From Mycobacterium sp. MYCO198283 (GTDB lineage Bacteria; Actinomycetota; Actinomycetes; Mycobacteriales; Mycobacteriaceae): DNA of 64,000 nucleotides. The notes beneath the pieces were generated by a model. The model was not told the DNA's origin. It did not search any database and saw only the letters and a program-made list of their open reading frames with translations. Of this stretch, positions 36,380-47,733 are shown in pieces (the stretch's first letter is position 1; every line of letters starts with the position of its first letter). The DNA lies in assembly GCF_021213805.1 (NCBI RefSeq), contig NZ_JAJQJI010000001.1:689944-753943 (forward strand), read 5' to 3'. The translations under genes and the position numbers were made by a program.

Positions 36380-36658
36380 ATGATCGGACTCATCGTCAGC
36401 CTCCTCGTCATCGGGCTGCTCGCCGGCGCGCTCGCCCGGCTGCTCGTCCCTGGCAAGCAGCACATGTCGATCCCGGCGACCATCCTGCTCGGGATCGTCG
36501 GCTCGTTCATCGGTGGCTTCCTGGGCTACCTGTTGTTCGGCAAGGACGCGTCGAGCGGTTTCCTGCAGCCCGCCGGCATCATCGGCTCGGTGATCGGCGC
36601 CGTCATCGCGCTGCTCATCTGGACCCGCGTGGGCGCGCGGCGCGGCACGCGCATCTGA
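36380..36658 (+). CDS. GlsB/YeaQ/YmgE family stress-response membrane protein
   Basis: A 92-residue protein with three hydrophobic helices (about 2-20, 31-52, 62-82) separated by the Gly-rich segments LLGIVGSFIGGFLGYLLFG and IIGSVIGAVIALLIW. This is the pattern of transglycosylase-associated (PF04226) small membrane proteins, often stress-induced. Function is unknown in mycobacteria. It is divergent from the LuxR gene, with 135 bp shared between them, and is closed by a strong hairpin. Confidence 0.85.
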   Translation: MIGLIVSLLVIGLLAGALARLLVPGKQHMSIPATILLGIVGSFIGGFLGYLLFGKDASSGFLQPAGIIGSVIGAVIALLIWTRVGARRGTRI

Positions 36659-36666
36659 CACCGACC

Positions 36667-36712
36667 GTAACGCCAGGGCGGCGGATCCACTCGATCTCCG
36701 CCCTGGCGTTAC
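36667..36712. terminator. Perfect 15-bp hairpin between convergent genes
   Basis: GTAACGCCAGGGCGG (36667-36681) pairs exactly with 36698-36712 across a 16-nt loop, between the stops of the GlsB-like gene (36658) and hsaB (36744). It has no U-tract, as usual for mycobacterial intrinsic terminators, and can work for both strands. Confidence 0.8.
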
Positions 36713-36743
36713 CGTCGGCGGCCGGTTCGGGGAGCCCGAGCCG

Positions 36744-40324
<3,581 letters not shown>

Positions 40325-40359
40325 GGCAACCTCCCGGGCTGGACTCACTATCCGAAGAT

Positions 40360-40373
40360 TAGAACACGTTACG
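40360..40373. promoter_or_regulatory. Imperfect KstR operator upstream of hsaA
   Basis: TAGAACACGTTACG keeps T, AAC and GTT but has G instead of the final A of TnnAACnnGTTnnA. It lies 36 bp upstream of the hsaA GTG. Confidence 0.7.
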
Positions 40374-40427
40374 ATTCGTGTCGAGCGGCGTGAGCCTGCG
40401 GCTCCTGGACCTGCGGCGCCCAATTTC

Positions 40428-40441
40428 TGTAACTTGTTCTA
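40428..40441. promoter_or_regulatory. KstR operator upstream of kshB
   Basis: TGTAACTTGTTCTA fits all fixed positions. It is 23 bp upstream of the kshB start and precedes its ribosome site GAGAGGAG. Confidence 0.87.
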
Positions 40442-40464
40442 GTTATGGGCGAGAGGAGTGAGCG

Positions 40465-41538
40465 GTGACGGCACGCGCACCGGACGAACCGCTGGGGACC
40501 CACGTCCTGGAGCTGACCGTCGCCGACGTCATCGAGGAGACCTCCGACGCCAAGTCGATCGTCTTCGCCGTCCCCGACGGTGCGACGATCGCCCCCGAGA
40601 AGCTGCGGTACCGGCCCGGCCAATTCCTGACCTTGCGCATCCCCAGCGACCGCACCGGTTCGGTGGCGCGCTGCTACTCGCTGTCGAGTTCACCGCACAC
40701 CGACGACGCGATGACGGTGACCGTGAAGCGGACCGTCGACGGCTACGGCTCCAACTGGCTGTGCGACCACGCCCGCCCGGGCATGTCGCTGCACGTGCTG
40801 GCGCCGTCGGGCACCTTCGTGCCGGCCGACCTGGACACCGACTTACTGCTGGTCGCCGGTGGCAGCGGCATCACCCCGCTGATGGCCATCTGCAAGTCGG
40901 CGCTCGCGACGGGCAGCGGCCGGGTGGTGCTGCTGTATGCCAACCGCGACGAGCAGTCGGTGATCTTCGCGGCGACGTTGCGCGAGCTGGCGGCCACCTA
41001 CCCCGACCGGTTGACCGTCGTGCACTGGCTGGAGAGCGTGCAGGGCGTGCCGAACACCACCGCCTGGGCCCGGCTCGCCGCGCCCTATGCCGACCACGAG
41101 GCGTTCATCTGCGGACCGGGTCCGTTCATGGAGTGCACCCGCTCGGCGCTCACCGACATCGGGGTGCCCGCCGAGCGGCTGCACATCGAGGTGTTCCGCT
41201 CGCTGGAGGGCGACCCGTTCGCCGCGGTGACGGTGGAGGCCGATCCCGACGACGAGCGCGTCCCGGCGTCGGCGGTGGTCGAGCTCGACGGCGAGACGCA
41301 CACCGTCGACTGGCCGCGCAACGCCAAGCTGCTCGACGTGCTGCTGGCGAAGGGGCTCGACGCGCCGTTCTCCTGCCGCGAAGGGCACTGCGGGGCGTGC
41401 GCGGTGCTCAAGCGCCGCGGCGAGGTCGAGCTGGCGATCAACGACGTCCTGGAGCAATCCGATCTCGACGAGGGGCTGATCCTGGCCTGCCAGGCGCTGC
41501 CGGTGTCCGATTCGGTCGAAGTGACCTACGACGAGTGA
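40465..41538 (+). CDS. kshB: 3-ketosteroid 9alpha-hydroxylase, reductase component
   Basis: A 357-residue reductase passing electrons from NADH to the Rieske oxygenase KshA (not in this window), which hydroxylates C9 and so breaks ring B. An FAD domain with RCYSLSSSP near 73 comes first, then an NAD domain with LVAGGSGITPLMA near 128 and CGPGPFM near 214. Last is a plant-type 2Fe-2S domain with CREGHCGACAVL near 306 and the fourth Cys in ILACQA. The start at 40465 follows GAGAGGAG. Equals Rv3571. Confidence 0.96.
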   Translation: MTARAPDEPLGTHVLELTVADVIEETSDAKSIVFAVPDGATIAPEKLRYRPGQFLTLRIPSDRTGSVARCYSLSSSPHTDDAMTVTVKRTVDGYGSNWLCDHARPGMSLHVLAPSGTFVPADLDTDLLLVAGGSGITPLMAICKSALATGSGRVVLLYANRDEQSVIFAATLRELAATYPDRLTVVHWLESVQGVPNTTAWARLAAPYADHEAFICGPGPFMECTRSALTDIGVPAERLHIEVFRSLEGDPFAAVTVEADPDDERVPASAVVELDGETHTVDWPRNAKLLDVLLAKGLDAPFSCREGHCGACAVLKRRGEVELAINDVLEQSDLDEGLILACQALPVSDSVEVTYDE

Positions 41539-41576
41539 CCGCCAGCTACCATTCGGCGATCCGGAGGGAGGGAAGC

Positions 41577-42113
41577 GTGAAGGTGCTGGCGAGGCTGTGC
41601 GCAGCGGCTGCGGTCACGGCGGCCGGACTGTTCGGCGCCCCGTCGGCCTCGGCGGCCGTGGACACCGCCGACTCGACGTTCCCCATCGACCCGGTGACGC
41701 AGCTGGAAGTGCACACCCGGGCCGACTGCCGGCTGGCCGAGAAGCGGTGCTTCTGGCAGGCGGCGGCGAACCTGCGCACCCCCGACGGCCCCACCGGCTT
41801 CCCGCCGGACCTGTGGGCGCGGCAGACCACCACGCTGCGCTCGAACGACCGCACGATCTTCCTGGAAACGGACTTCAACGCACCGAACACCCGGCTGTTC
41901 AAATCGCTCAGCCAGATCGAGTTGACGACGATCTACTTCGGCGACGGGCCGGTCGAGAAGTACCAGCTCAACGGCGACACCATCCCGACGTCCTGGTACA
42001 ACGGCCAGCCCGTGACCGACAAGGACTTCATCGTCTGCGCGGAGATCCAGGTGGTGTACACCGGCGTCAACATCACCTCGCCGAGCACCTGCGCACAGGC
42101 GCGGTTCAGCTAG
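41577..42113 (+). CDS. Secreted protein, Rv3572-like, unknown function
   Basis: A 178-residue protein from GTG 41577 (AGGGAGGG upstream). A signal peptide VKVLARLCAAAAVTAAGLFG ends at a PSASAA-type cleavage site near residue 27. The mature part has four cysteines, suiting a disulphide-stabilised exported domain. No catalytic motif recognised. It follows kshB by 38 nt and keeps that place in M. tuberculosis, so it is likely KstR-controlled. Its stop codon is interlocked with that of fadE34 in a single CTAG. Confidence 0.8.
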   Translation: MKVLARLCAAAAVTAAGLFGAPSASAAVDTADSTFPIDPVTQLEVHTRADCRLAEKRCFWQAAANLRTPDGPTGFPPDLWARQTTTLRSNDRTIFLETDFNAPNTRLFKSLSQIELTTIYFGDGPVEKYQLNGDTIPTSWYNGQPVTDKDFIVCAEIQVVYTGVNITSPSTCAQARFS

Positions 42114-44257
42114 CGCGGCAACCCCAGCAGCCGCTCGGCGGCGAGGGTGAGCAGGATCTGCTCGGTGCCGCCGGCGATCGACAGGCAGCGGGTGTTGAGG
42201 AAGTAGCTCGTCGCCTCGTTGAAGACGACGCCGCCGTCCTGGCTGAAGTCCATCGTCGCCTCGGCGAGCGCCTGGCGGAACCGCACACCGAGCAGCTTGC
42301 GCACGCTCGACTGCGGGCCCGGGTCGTGGCCCCCCACCGCGAGCTCGGCGATCGCCCGGTCGAGCAGGCTGCCGGACTGCCCGGAGATGACGAGCGCGCC
42401 GAGCCGGTCGATCTGCAGCGGGTCGAGCTCCGTGTCCCCGAGCTGACTCAACAGGTCCTCGAGGCCTTGGTCGAGCGCGCCGCCGGTCGCCATCGCGACG
42501 CGCTCGTTGGCCAGTGTGGTGCGGGCGAGCTTCCAGCCGTCGCCCGGGGAGCCGACCACCAGCTCGTCGGGCACGAACACGTCGTCGAGGAACACCTCGT
42601 TGAACAGCGCCTCGCCGGTGATGTCGCGCAGCGGCCGGATGTCGATGCCCGGTGACGCCATGTCGACCAGGAAGTAGGTGATGCCCTTGTGTTTTGGAGC
42701 GCTCTGGTCCGATCTCGCCAGGCAGATACCCCAGTTCGCCTTCGTCGCCGAGGAGGTCCACACCTTCTGGCCGTTGAGCACCCAGCCCGGTCTGCCATTG
42801 CTCCTCGGGTGCGCACCGTCGGTCTTCGTGGCCTTCGTGCGCAGCGCCGCCAGGTCGGAGCCGGCGCCGGGCTCGCTGAACAGCTGGCACCAGTACACGT
42901 CACCGGTCAGGGTGGCCGGGATGAAGCGGTCGATCTGCTCGCGCGTGCCGTTGTCGAGGATCGTCGGCGCCGCCCACCAGCCGATCGAGATGTCGGGACG
43001 ACGCACGCCGGCCTTCGCCAACTCGGCGTCGATCACCAGCTGCTCGGCGGGCGAGGCGTCGCGGCCGTAGGGCTTCGGCCAGTGCGGCGCCAGCAGGCCC
43101 GTCTCGGCGAGCGCCCGCTGACGCTCGGCGTCGGGCAGGGCGGCGATGCCGGCGACGTCTCGGGCCACGCCCGCCCGGAACGCGTCGAGGTCGCCGGCGT
43201 CGCCGAGGTCGACGGCCAGCACGCGGCGCGCGCCGCCGCGGGTGAGGTCCACCGCCCGGCGCCGCCACCGCGCGGTGTCGCCGAACGCCTTCTTGTTGGC
43301 GTACGCCCGGCGCAGGTACAGGTGCGCGTCGTGCTCCCAGGTGAAGCCGATGCCGCCGAGCACCTGGATGGCGTCCTTGGCGTTGGCGATCGCCGCGTCC
43401 AGGCAGGTGCCGCCGGCCACCGTCGCCGCGACGGCGAGCTGCTCGGGGGATGCCGTCGCGGCCCGGGCGGCGTCGGCGGCGGCGGCCTCGGCCTCCTCCG
43501 TGCGGCACAGCATGTTGGCGCAGAGATGCTTGATCGCCTGGAAGCTGCCGATCGGCTTGCCGAACTGCTCGCGCACCTTAGCGTAGTCGACCGCGGTGTG
43601 CAGCGCCCAGCGGGCGATGCCGGCGGACTCCGCCGCCGCGAGCGCGAGCCACAGGTCGGTTGCCCGCTGCGCGTCGACGTCGAGCAGCGTGGCCGGCGCG
43701 CCGTCGAACCGGACCCGGGAGAGCGGACGCGAGAAGTCGGTGGGGTCGAGCGCGGTGACCTCGGCGGTGTCGGTGTCGGTGTCGATGAGCAGCCAGCCCT
43801 GCGGCGCGGGCGCCAACAGCAGCTCGCCGGCGCGCAGACCCGGCGCGAGCGCGACGGCGCCCGACACGGTGCCACCGGCGAACGCCAGCTCCGCCGCGGT
43901 CGCGATGCCCGCGGAGCGCTGCCCCTCGACCAGCGCCGCCAGGGCGTCGTCGCCGCCGTGTCCGAGCAGCAGCGCCGCCAGCGCGGTGCTGACCACCGGC
44001 CCGGGGACCAGCGCCCGGCCGGCCTCCTCGATCATCGCCGACAGGTCCGCGACGGTGCCGCCCGCGCCGCCGCGCTCGTCGGGCACCGCCACGCCGAACA
44101 GGCCGAGCTCGGCGGCGGCCCGGAACGGCTTGAGCCACGCGTCGGGATCCCCCTGCTCGACCGCGCGGACGGCCTCGATCGAACCCGAGGTGGGGGCCCA
44201 GGACCGCACCAGATCGCGGACGGCTGCCTGATGGTCGGTCGTGCTCGCTGACGCCAT
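42110..44257 (-). CDS. fadE34: Two-domain acyl-CoA dehydrogenase, cholesterol side chain
   Basis: Also named chsE3. At 715 residues it is a fusion of two acyl-CoA dehydrogenase units: a short FadE-like N-terminal unit (YAKVREQFGKPIGSFQAIKH near 235, GGIGFTWEHDAHLYLRR near 310) and a full C-terminal unit (FSEPGAGSDLAALRTKA near 480, the FAD-loop QKVWTSSATKANW near 520, GGTEQILLTLAAERLLG at the end). The fusion does in one chain what ChsE1-ChsE2 do with two, here on the C24 or C22 side-chain acyl-CoA. ATG 44257 has GAGGAGA upstream. Equals Rv3573c. Divergent from kstR. Confidence 0.95.
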   Translation of the reverse strand: MASASTTDHQAAVRDLVRSWAPTSGSIEAVRAVEQGDPDAWLKPFRAAAELGLFGVAVPDERGGAGGTVADLSAMIEEAGRALVPGPVVSTALAALLLGHGGDDALAALVEGQRSAGIATAAELAFAGGTVSGAVALAPGLRAGELLLAPAPQGWLLIDTDTDTAEVTALDPTDFSRPLSRVRFDGAPATLLDVDAQRATDLWLALAAAESAGIARWALHTAVDYAKVREQFGKPIGSFQAIKHLCANMLCRTEEAEAAAADAARAATASPEQLAVAATVAGGTCLDAAIANAKDAIQVLGGIGFTWEHDAHLYLRRAYANKKAFGDTARWRRRAVDLTRGGARRVLAVDLGDAGDLDAFRAGVARDVAGIAALPDAERQRALAETGLLAPHWPKPYGRDASPAEQLVIDAELAKAGVRRPDISIGWWAAPTILDNGTREQIDRFIPATLTGDVYWCQLFSEPGAGSDLAALRTKATKTDGAHPRSNGRPGWVLNGQKVWTSSATKANWGICLARSDQSAPKHKGITYFLVDMASPGIDIRPLRDITGEALFNEVFLDDVFVPDELVVGSPGDGWKLARTTLANERVAMATGGALDQGLEDLLSQLGDTELDPLQIDRLGALVISGQSGSLLDRAIAELAVGGHDPGPQSSVRKLLGVRFRQALAEATMDFSQDGGVVFNEATSYFLNTRCLSIAGGTEQILLTLAAERLLGLPR

Positions 44258-44310
44258 GGGGATCTCCTCGCGCGGTCCGGCTCGACGGTGCGGACGCACC
44301 TGCAGCGTAC

Positions 44311-44324
44311 TAGAACGTGTTCTA
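44311..44324. promoter_or_regulatory. KstR operator between fadE34 and kstR
   Basis: TAGAACGTGTTCTA is the best match to the KstR consensus in the window, palindromic except for its central two bases. It is 53 bp from fadE34 and 141 bp from kstR, consistent with autoregulation. Confidence 0.92.
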
Positions 44325-44465
44325 ATAGACGCCGCCGCGGCGGGTTCGTCCGGGGCCATCGCAGCAGCACATCTGCTGTTGCCGTCGTCACCTCGCCGAG
44401 AAATGTCCGCCCGGCTTGCGTATCGTTTCGCGCAGAGGTCGTCACGAAGGAGCCAGGGACACACC

Positions 44466-45134
44466 ATGTCGACACCAGCGCAGGCCAAGCCGGGCCCGTC
44501 ACCCGAGCCGCGTCAGCGCCGCGTGCTGACGGTGCCCGCCCTGGCCGAATCGGAGCTCGGCTCGGAAGCGCAGCGCGAGCGGCGCAAGCGCATCCTCGAC
44601 GCCACGCTCGCCATCGCGTCGAAGGGCGGCTACGAAGCGGTGCAGATGCGCGCCGTCGCCGAACGCGCCGACGTCGCCGTCGGCACCCTGTACCGCTACT
44701 TCCCGTCGAAGGTGCACCTGCTGGTGTCGGCGCTCGGCCGGGAGTTCGAGCGGATCGAGGCCAAGACCGACAGGAACGCGCTGGGCGGGACGCCCTATGA
44801 GCGGCTGCACCAGATGATCAGCCGGCTGAACCGCTCGATGCAGCGCAACCCGCTGCTCACCGAGGCCATGACCCGGGCGTTCGTGTTCGCCGACGCGTCC
44901 GCGGCCGGCGAGGTCGACCACGTCGGCAAGCTGATGGACACCATGTTCGCCCGCGCGATGAGCGACGGCGAGCCCACCGAGGACCAATTCCACATCGCCC
45001 GCGTCATCTCCGACGTGTGGCTGTCGAACCTGCTGGCGTGGCTCACCCGCCGCGCGTCGGCGACCGACGTCGGCAAGCGGCTCGACCTGGCCGTCCGGCT
45101 GCTCATCGGCGACGAGGACCATCCGAAGATCTAG
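44466..45134 (+). CDS. kstR: TetR-family repressor of cholesterol catabolism
   Basis: A 222-residue TetR protein that represses the genes with TnnAACnnGTTnnA boxes and is released by 3-oxo-cholestenoyl-CoA-type ligands. After a flexible 35-residue N-terminus, the DNA-binding part (37-85) includes QMRAVAERADVAVGTLYRYF. The remainder is the ligand domain. ATG 44466 follows GAAGGAG; the frame opening at 44241 would cross the operator and is rejected. Equals Rv3574. otsB starts 12 nt after its stop. Confidence 0.96.
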   Translation: MSTPAQAKPGPSPEPRQRRVLTVPALAESELGSEAQRERRKRILDATLAIASKGGYEAVQMRAVAERADVAVGTLYRYFPSKVHLLVSALGREFERIEAKTDRNALGGTPYERLHQMISRLNRSMQRNPLLTEAMTRAFVFADASAAGEVDHVGKLMDTMFARAMSDGEPTEDQFHIARVISDVWLSNLLAWLTRRASATDVGKRLDLAVRLLIGDEDHPKI

Positions 45135-45146
45135 GGTTGTGCGGCT

Positions 45147-45917
45147 GTGACCGAATCCCTGCCCGCCGACCTGCGGGATGCGCTCCGTTCGCTGGCCGGG
45201 GTGCCGCGGCTGCTGGTGGCAAGCGACTACGACGGCACGTTGGCGCCCATCGTCGACCGGCCGGGCGACGCCGTGCCGCTGCCCGAAGCGGCCGACGCGC
45301 TGGCGGCGGTCGCCGAACTGCCCGACACCACCGCGGCGCTGATCTCCGGCCGGGCGCTGCGCGACCTGCAGGCGCTGTCCCGGGCGCCCGACGCGGTAGT
45401 GCTCGTCGGGAGCCACGGCTCCGAATTCGACACCGGCTTCGTGCACCAGGTGGACGACGCCGCCGAGGCGCTGCTGGAGCGGATCGTCGACTCGCTCACC
45501 CGGATCGCCGAGCACTACCCCGGCGTCACGGTCGAGCAGAAACCCGTCAGCGCCGCGCTGCACGTCCGCAACGCCTCCGCCGAGGACGGCCGAAAAGCGT
45601 TGCGAGACGCCGAGACCGCGGCGCAGGAGTGGGACGCGCAGATCACCACCGGCAAGGCGGTCATCGAGTTCGCGGTCATCCACACCGACAAGGGGCAGGC
45701 GTTCGACATCCTGCGCGAGCAGCACGGCGCCTGCGGCGCGGTCTTCTTCGGCGACGACGTGACCGACGAGAAGGTGTTCCGCCGGCTGCGCCCGCCCGAC
45801 GTCGGCGTCAAGGTCGGCGACGGTGACACCGCGGCCCGCTACCGCGTCGAGACCCCCGCCGGCGTGGCGGCGGCGCTGCGGTTCCTGGCCGACGAGCGGC
45901 GGACGCTGCGCCGCTAG
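45147..45917 (+). CDS. otsB: Trehalose-6-phosphate phosphatase
   Basis: A 256-residue HAD hydrolase that dephosphorylates trehalose-6-phosphate. Motif I is SDYDGTLAPI near 27, SGRALRDLQ near 66 motif II, the Lys in TTGKAVIEF near 170 and motif IV FFGDDVTDEKVF near 198. It is of compact length, without the N-terminal extension of M. tuberculosis OtsB2. GTG 45147 is 12 nt after kstR, so it is probably on the kstR transcript. Trehalose feeds mycolic acid glycolipids, but a direct sterol link is unproved. Confidence 0.92.
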   Translation: MTESLPADLRDALRSLAGVPRLLVASDYDGTLAPIVDRPGDAVPLPEAADALAAVAELPDTTAALISGRALRDLQALSRAPDAVVLVGSHGSEFDTGFVHQVDDAAEALLERIVDSLTRIAEHYPGVTVEQKPVSAALHVRNASAEDGRKALRDAETAAQEWDAQITTGKAVIEFAVIHTDKGQAFDILREQHGACGAVFFGDDVTDEKVFRRLRPPDVGVKVGDGDTAARYRVETPAGVAAALRFLADERRTLRR

Positions 45918-45924
45918 TGGCCGA

Positions 45925-46818
45925 TCAGACCGGAAGCGTGGTGCCGGTCTCCCGTTCGGCGAACTCCCACAACCGCTTCGCGGCCGCGTAGTCGGACGCC
46001 ATCGCGGACCGGCCGCTGAGCGTCGGGCCGCCCTTGAGCCCGAGCCGGCTGTCGATGCCGACGTAGCTGCCGGGCGGGATCGGCTCGGACAGGCAGTACA
46101 GCGTGGGTGCCGCGCCGGCGTCGATGTCGTTGGCGAGCAGACCCGCGACCACCGTGGCCGCCTTGTGGAACGCCGCGAACACCGGGGTGTCGGCGACATT
46201 GGTGAGGTTCGACGCGACCCACCCCGGATGGGTCAAGTACGCCGACACCGGCACATGCGCCTCCCGCAGCCGGCGGTCGAGCTCGAGGCCCCACAGCATC
46301 GTCGCGAGCTTCGAGCGGGCGTAGGCCGGAAACGCCGACCACCGGCTGCTGCGCAGGTGCGGGTCGTCGAACGAGAACACCGCGCCGAGCTTGTGGGCGT
46401 CGGAGCCGACGATGACGATCTTCGACCGCACCCGCTCGAACAGCAGATTCGTGAGCGCGAACGGGCCGAGGAAGTTCGTGCCCAGCGTCAGCTCGAAGCC
46501 GTCCACGGTCTCCGTGCGCTGCTGCGCGACGACGCCGGCGTTGTTCACCAGGACGTCGACGTCCCCGTCGAGGAGGTCGGGGAAGGCCTGCACCGAAGAC
46601 AGGTCGGCGAGGTCCAGCTCGACGACCGACGTGTCGCCGCCGATCTCCGCCGCGCGCTGCTCGCCCAACCCGGTGTTGCGGACCGCCAGCACGACGTGCG
46701 CGCCGGCCTTGGCCAGTGCCCGCGCGGTCGCGAAGCCGATCCCGTTGGTGGCGCCGGTGACGACGATGCGGGTGCCGGTCAGATCGCCGAGCCGCGTCGG
46801 CGCCCACTGAGATGTCAC
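45925..46818 (-). CDS. Short-chain dehydrogenase, retinol-dehydrogenase-like
   Basis: A 297-residue SDR of the classical long type. VTGATNGIGFATARAL near 20, NNAGVVAQQ near 90, the Ser in VIVGSDAHK and YARSKLATML near 165 are visible. Members reduce or oxidise lipophilic alcohols and aldehydes; the substrate cannot be told. GTG 46818 has TACTGT 8 nt upstream without a ribosome site, suggesting a leaderless message. It converges with otsB with 7 nt between stops. Confidence 0.85.
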   Translation of the reverse strand: MTSQWAPTRLGDLTGTRIVVTGATNGIGFATARALAKAGAHVVLAVRNTGLGEQRAAEIGGDTSVVELDLADLSSVQAFPDLLDGDVDVLVNNAGVVAQQRTETVDGFELTLGTNFLGPFALTNLLFERVRSKIVIVGSDAHKLGAVFSFDDPHLRSSRWSAFPAYARSKLATMLWGLELDRRLREAHVPVSAYLTHPGWVASNLTNVADTPVFAAFHKAATVVAGLLANDIDAGAAPTLYCLSEPIPPGSYVGIDSRLGLKGGPTLSGRSAMASDYAAAKRLWEFAERETGTTLPV

Positions 46819-46869
46819 GGTCTGTGACAGTAGCGAAGGGCCCCGGGCGTGCCGAAGGTGCGCGGAATG

Positions 46870-47733
46870 TCAGCCCGCACGGCGTGTCGGCGAACCGACA
46901 CGCACGCTCGCGGTGACCGACCAGACCGCCAGCCACAGCAGGCACGGGATGGTGACGATGACGAAGCTCGGCGGCAGGTTGAAGACCGCCGACACCACGA
47001 TGCCGGTCCACACCGATGTCAAGCCGATGACAGTCGAGAGCAGGATGGCGCGGCCGGGCGCGGCGGTCAACATGATGGCCGTGGCGGCCGGGGTGACGAC
47101 GAGCGCGAACAACAGCAGCGCACCGACGGCCTGCACCGCCATCGTCACGGTGAGGCCGAGCAGCGCCATGAAGATCACCGACAGCAGCCGAACCGGCACG
47201 CCCTTGGCCTCGGCGACCTGGGCGTCCACCGACGCGAACAGCAGCGGCCGGCAGATCGCCGCCATCGCGACCGCGAGCACCACCAACAGCGCCGCGAACC
47301 CGACGAGCTGTTGCGGCGTGATCGCCAGCAAGTTGCCGAACAGCACGTTGGTGAGCGTCGACGAGTTGCGGGTGGCCAGCGAGCTGAAGAACAGCCCGAA
47401 ACCGGTGGCCAGCGCCAACACCGTGCCCGTCGCGACCTCGCGTTCGCCGGCCCGCTTGCCCAGCGCCCCGATCACCAGCCCGCCGCCGATGCAGAACACC
47501 GCGAGCCCCACGACGACGGGCGCCCCCACCAGCACCGCCCCGGTGGCACCCGGCAAGCCGATGTGCGCCAGCGCGTGCGCGGCGAACGCGGTCTGGCGCA
47601 CGACGACGAAATAGCCGATGAGTCCGGCGGCGAGCGCCACGACGGTGCCGCCGAGCAGCGCATGTCGCATGAAGTCGGAGGTCAGGATGCGCCACCAGTT
47701 CTGCTGGTAGCCGATCACCGCGAGCGCGGTCAC
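46870..47733 (-). CDS. znuB: Zinc ABC transporter permease
   Basis: A 287-residue ABC-3 family permease with about eight membrane helices, including FMRHALLGGTVVALAAGLIG near 22 and a C-terminal pair ending in CLLWLAVWSV. It forms the membrane channel of the ZnuABC uptake system. Its ATG overlaps the znuC stop (ATGA). The last dozen residues (SVRVGSPTRRAG) are encoded by the dispersed repeat at 46881-46912, so its natural end seems to have been replaced or added by that element. M. tuberculosis has no such operon at this place. Confidence 0.9.
   Translation of the reverse strand: MTALAVIGYQQNWWRILTSDFMRHALLGGTVVALAAGLIGYFVVVRQTAFAAHALAHIGLPGATGAVLVGAPVVVGLAVFCIGGGLVIGALGKRAGEREVATGTVLALATGFGLFFSSLATRNSSTLTNVLFGNLLAITPQQLVGFAALLVVLAVAMAAICRPLLFASVDAQVAEAKGVPVRLLSVIFMALLGLTVTMAVQAVGALLLFALVVTPAATAIMLTAAPGRAILLSTVIGLTSVWTGIVVSAVFNLPPSFVIVTIPCLLWLAVWSVTASVRVGSPTRRAG
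46881..46912. repeat. Inverted-repeat element, copy 2 (right half)
   Basis: These 32 bp match 17730-17761 at 30 positions. Inside, CGTGTCGG and CCGACACG form an exact 8-bp stem (46883-46890 / 46895-46902) with loop CGAA. The element lies in the last codons of znuB. Confidence 0.75.

Noticed and set aside
33421..36658. Mobile element carrying the transporter module
   Set aside because: No transposase, integrase, direct repeats or clear base-composition change at the edges. The ends interlock with native genes (shared CTAG at fadE33).
36667..36712. Regulatory operator
   Set aside because: A 15-bp perfect stem placed between two convergent stops with a 16-nt loop fits a bidirectional terminator better.
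44241..44465. N-terminal extension of KstR from 44241
   Set aside because: The frame crosses the KstR operator and the fadE34 promoter. ATG 44466 has GAAGGAG upstream.
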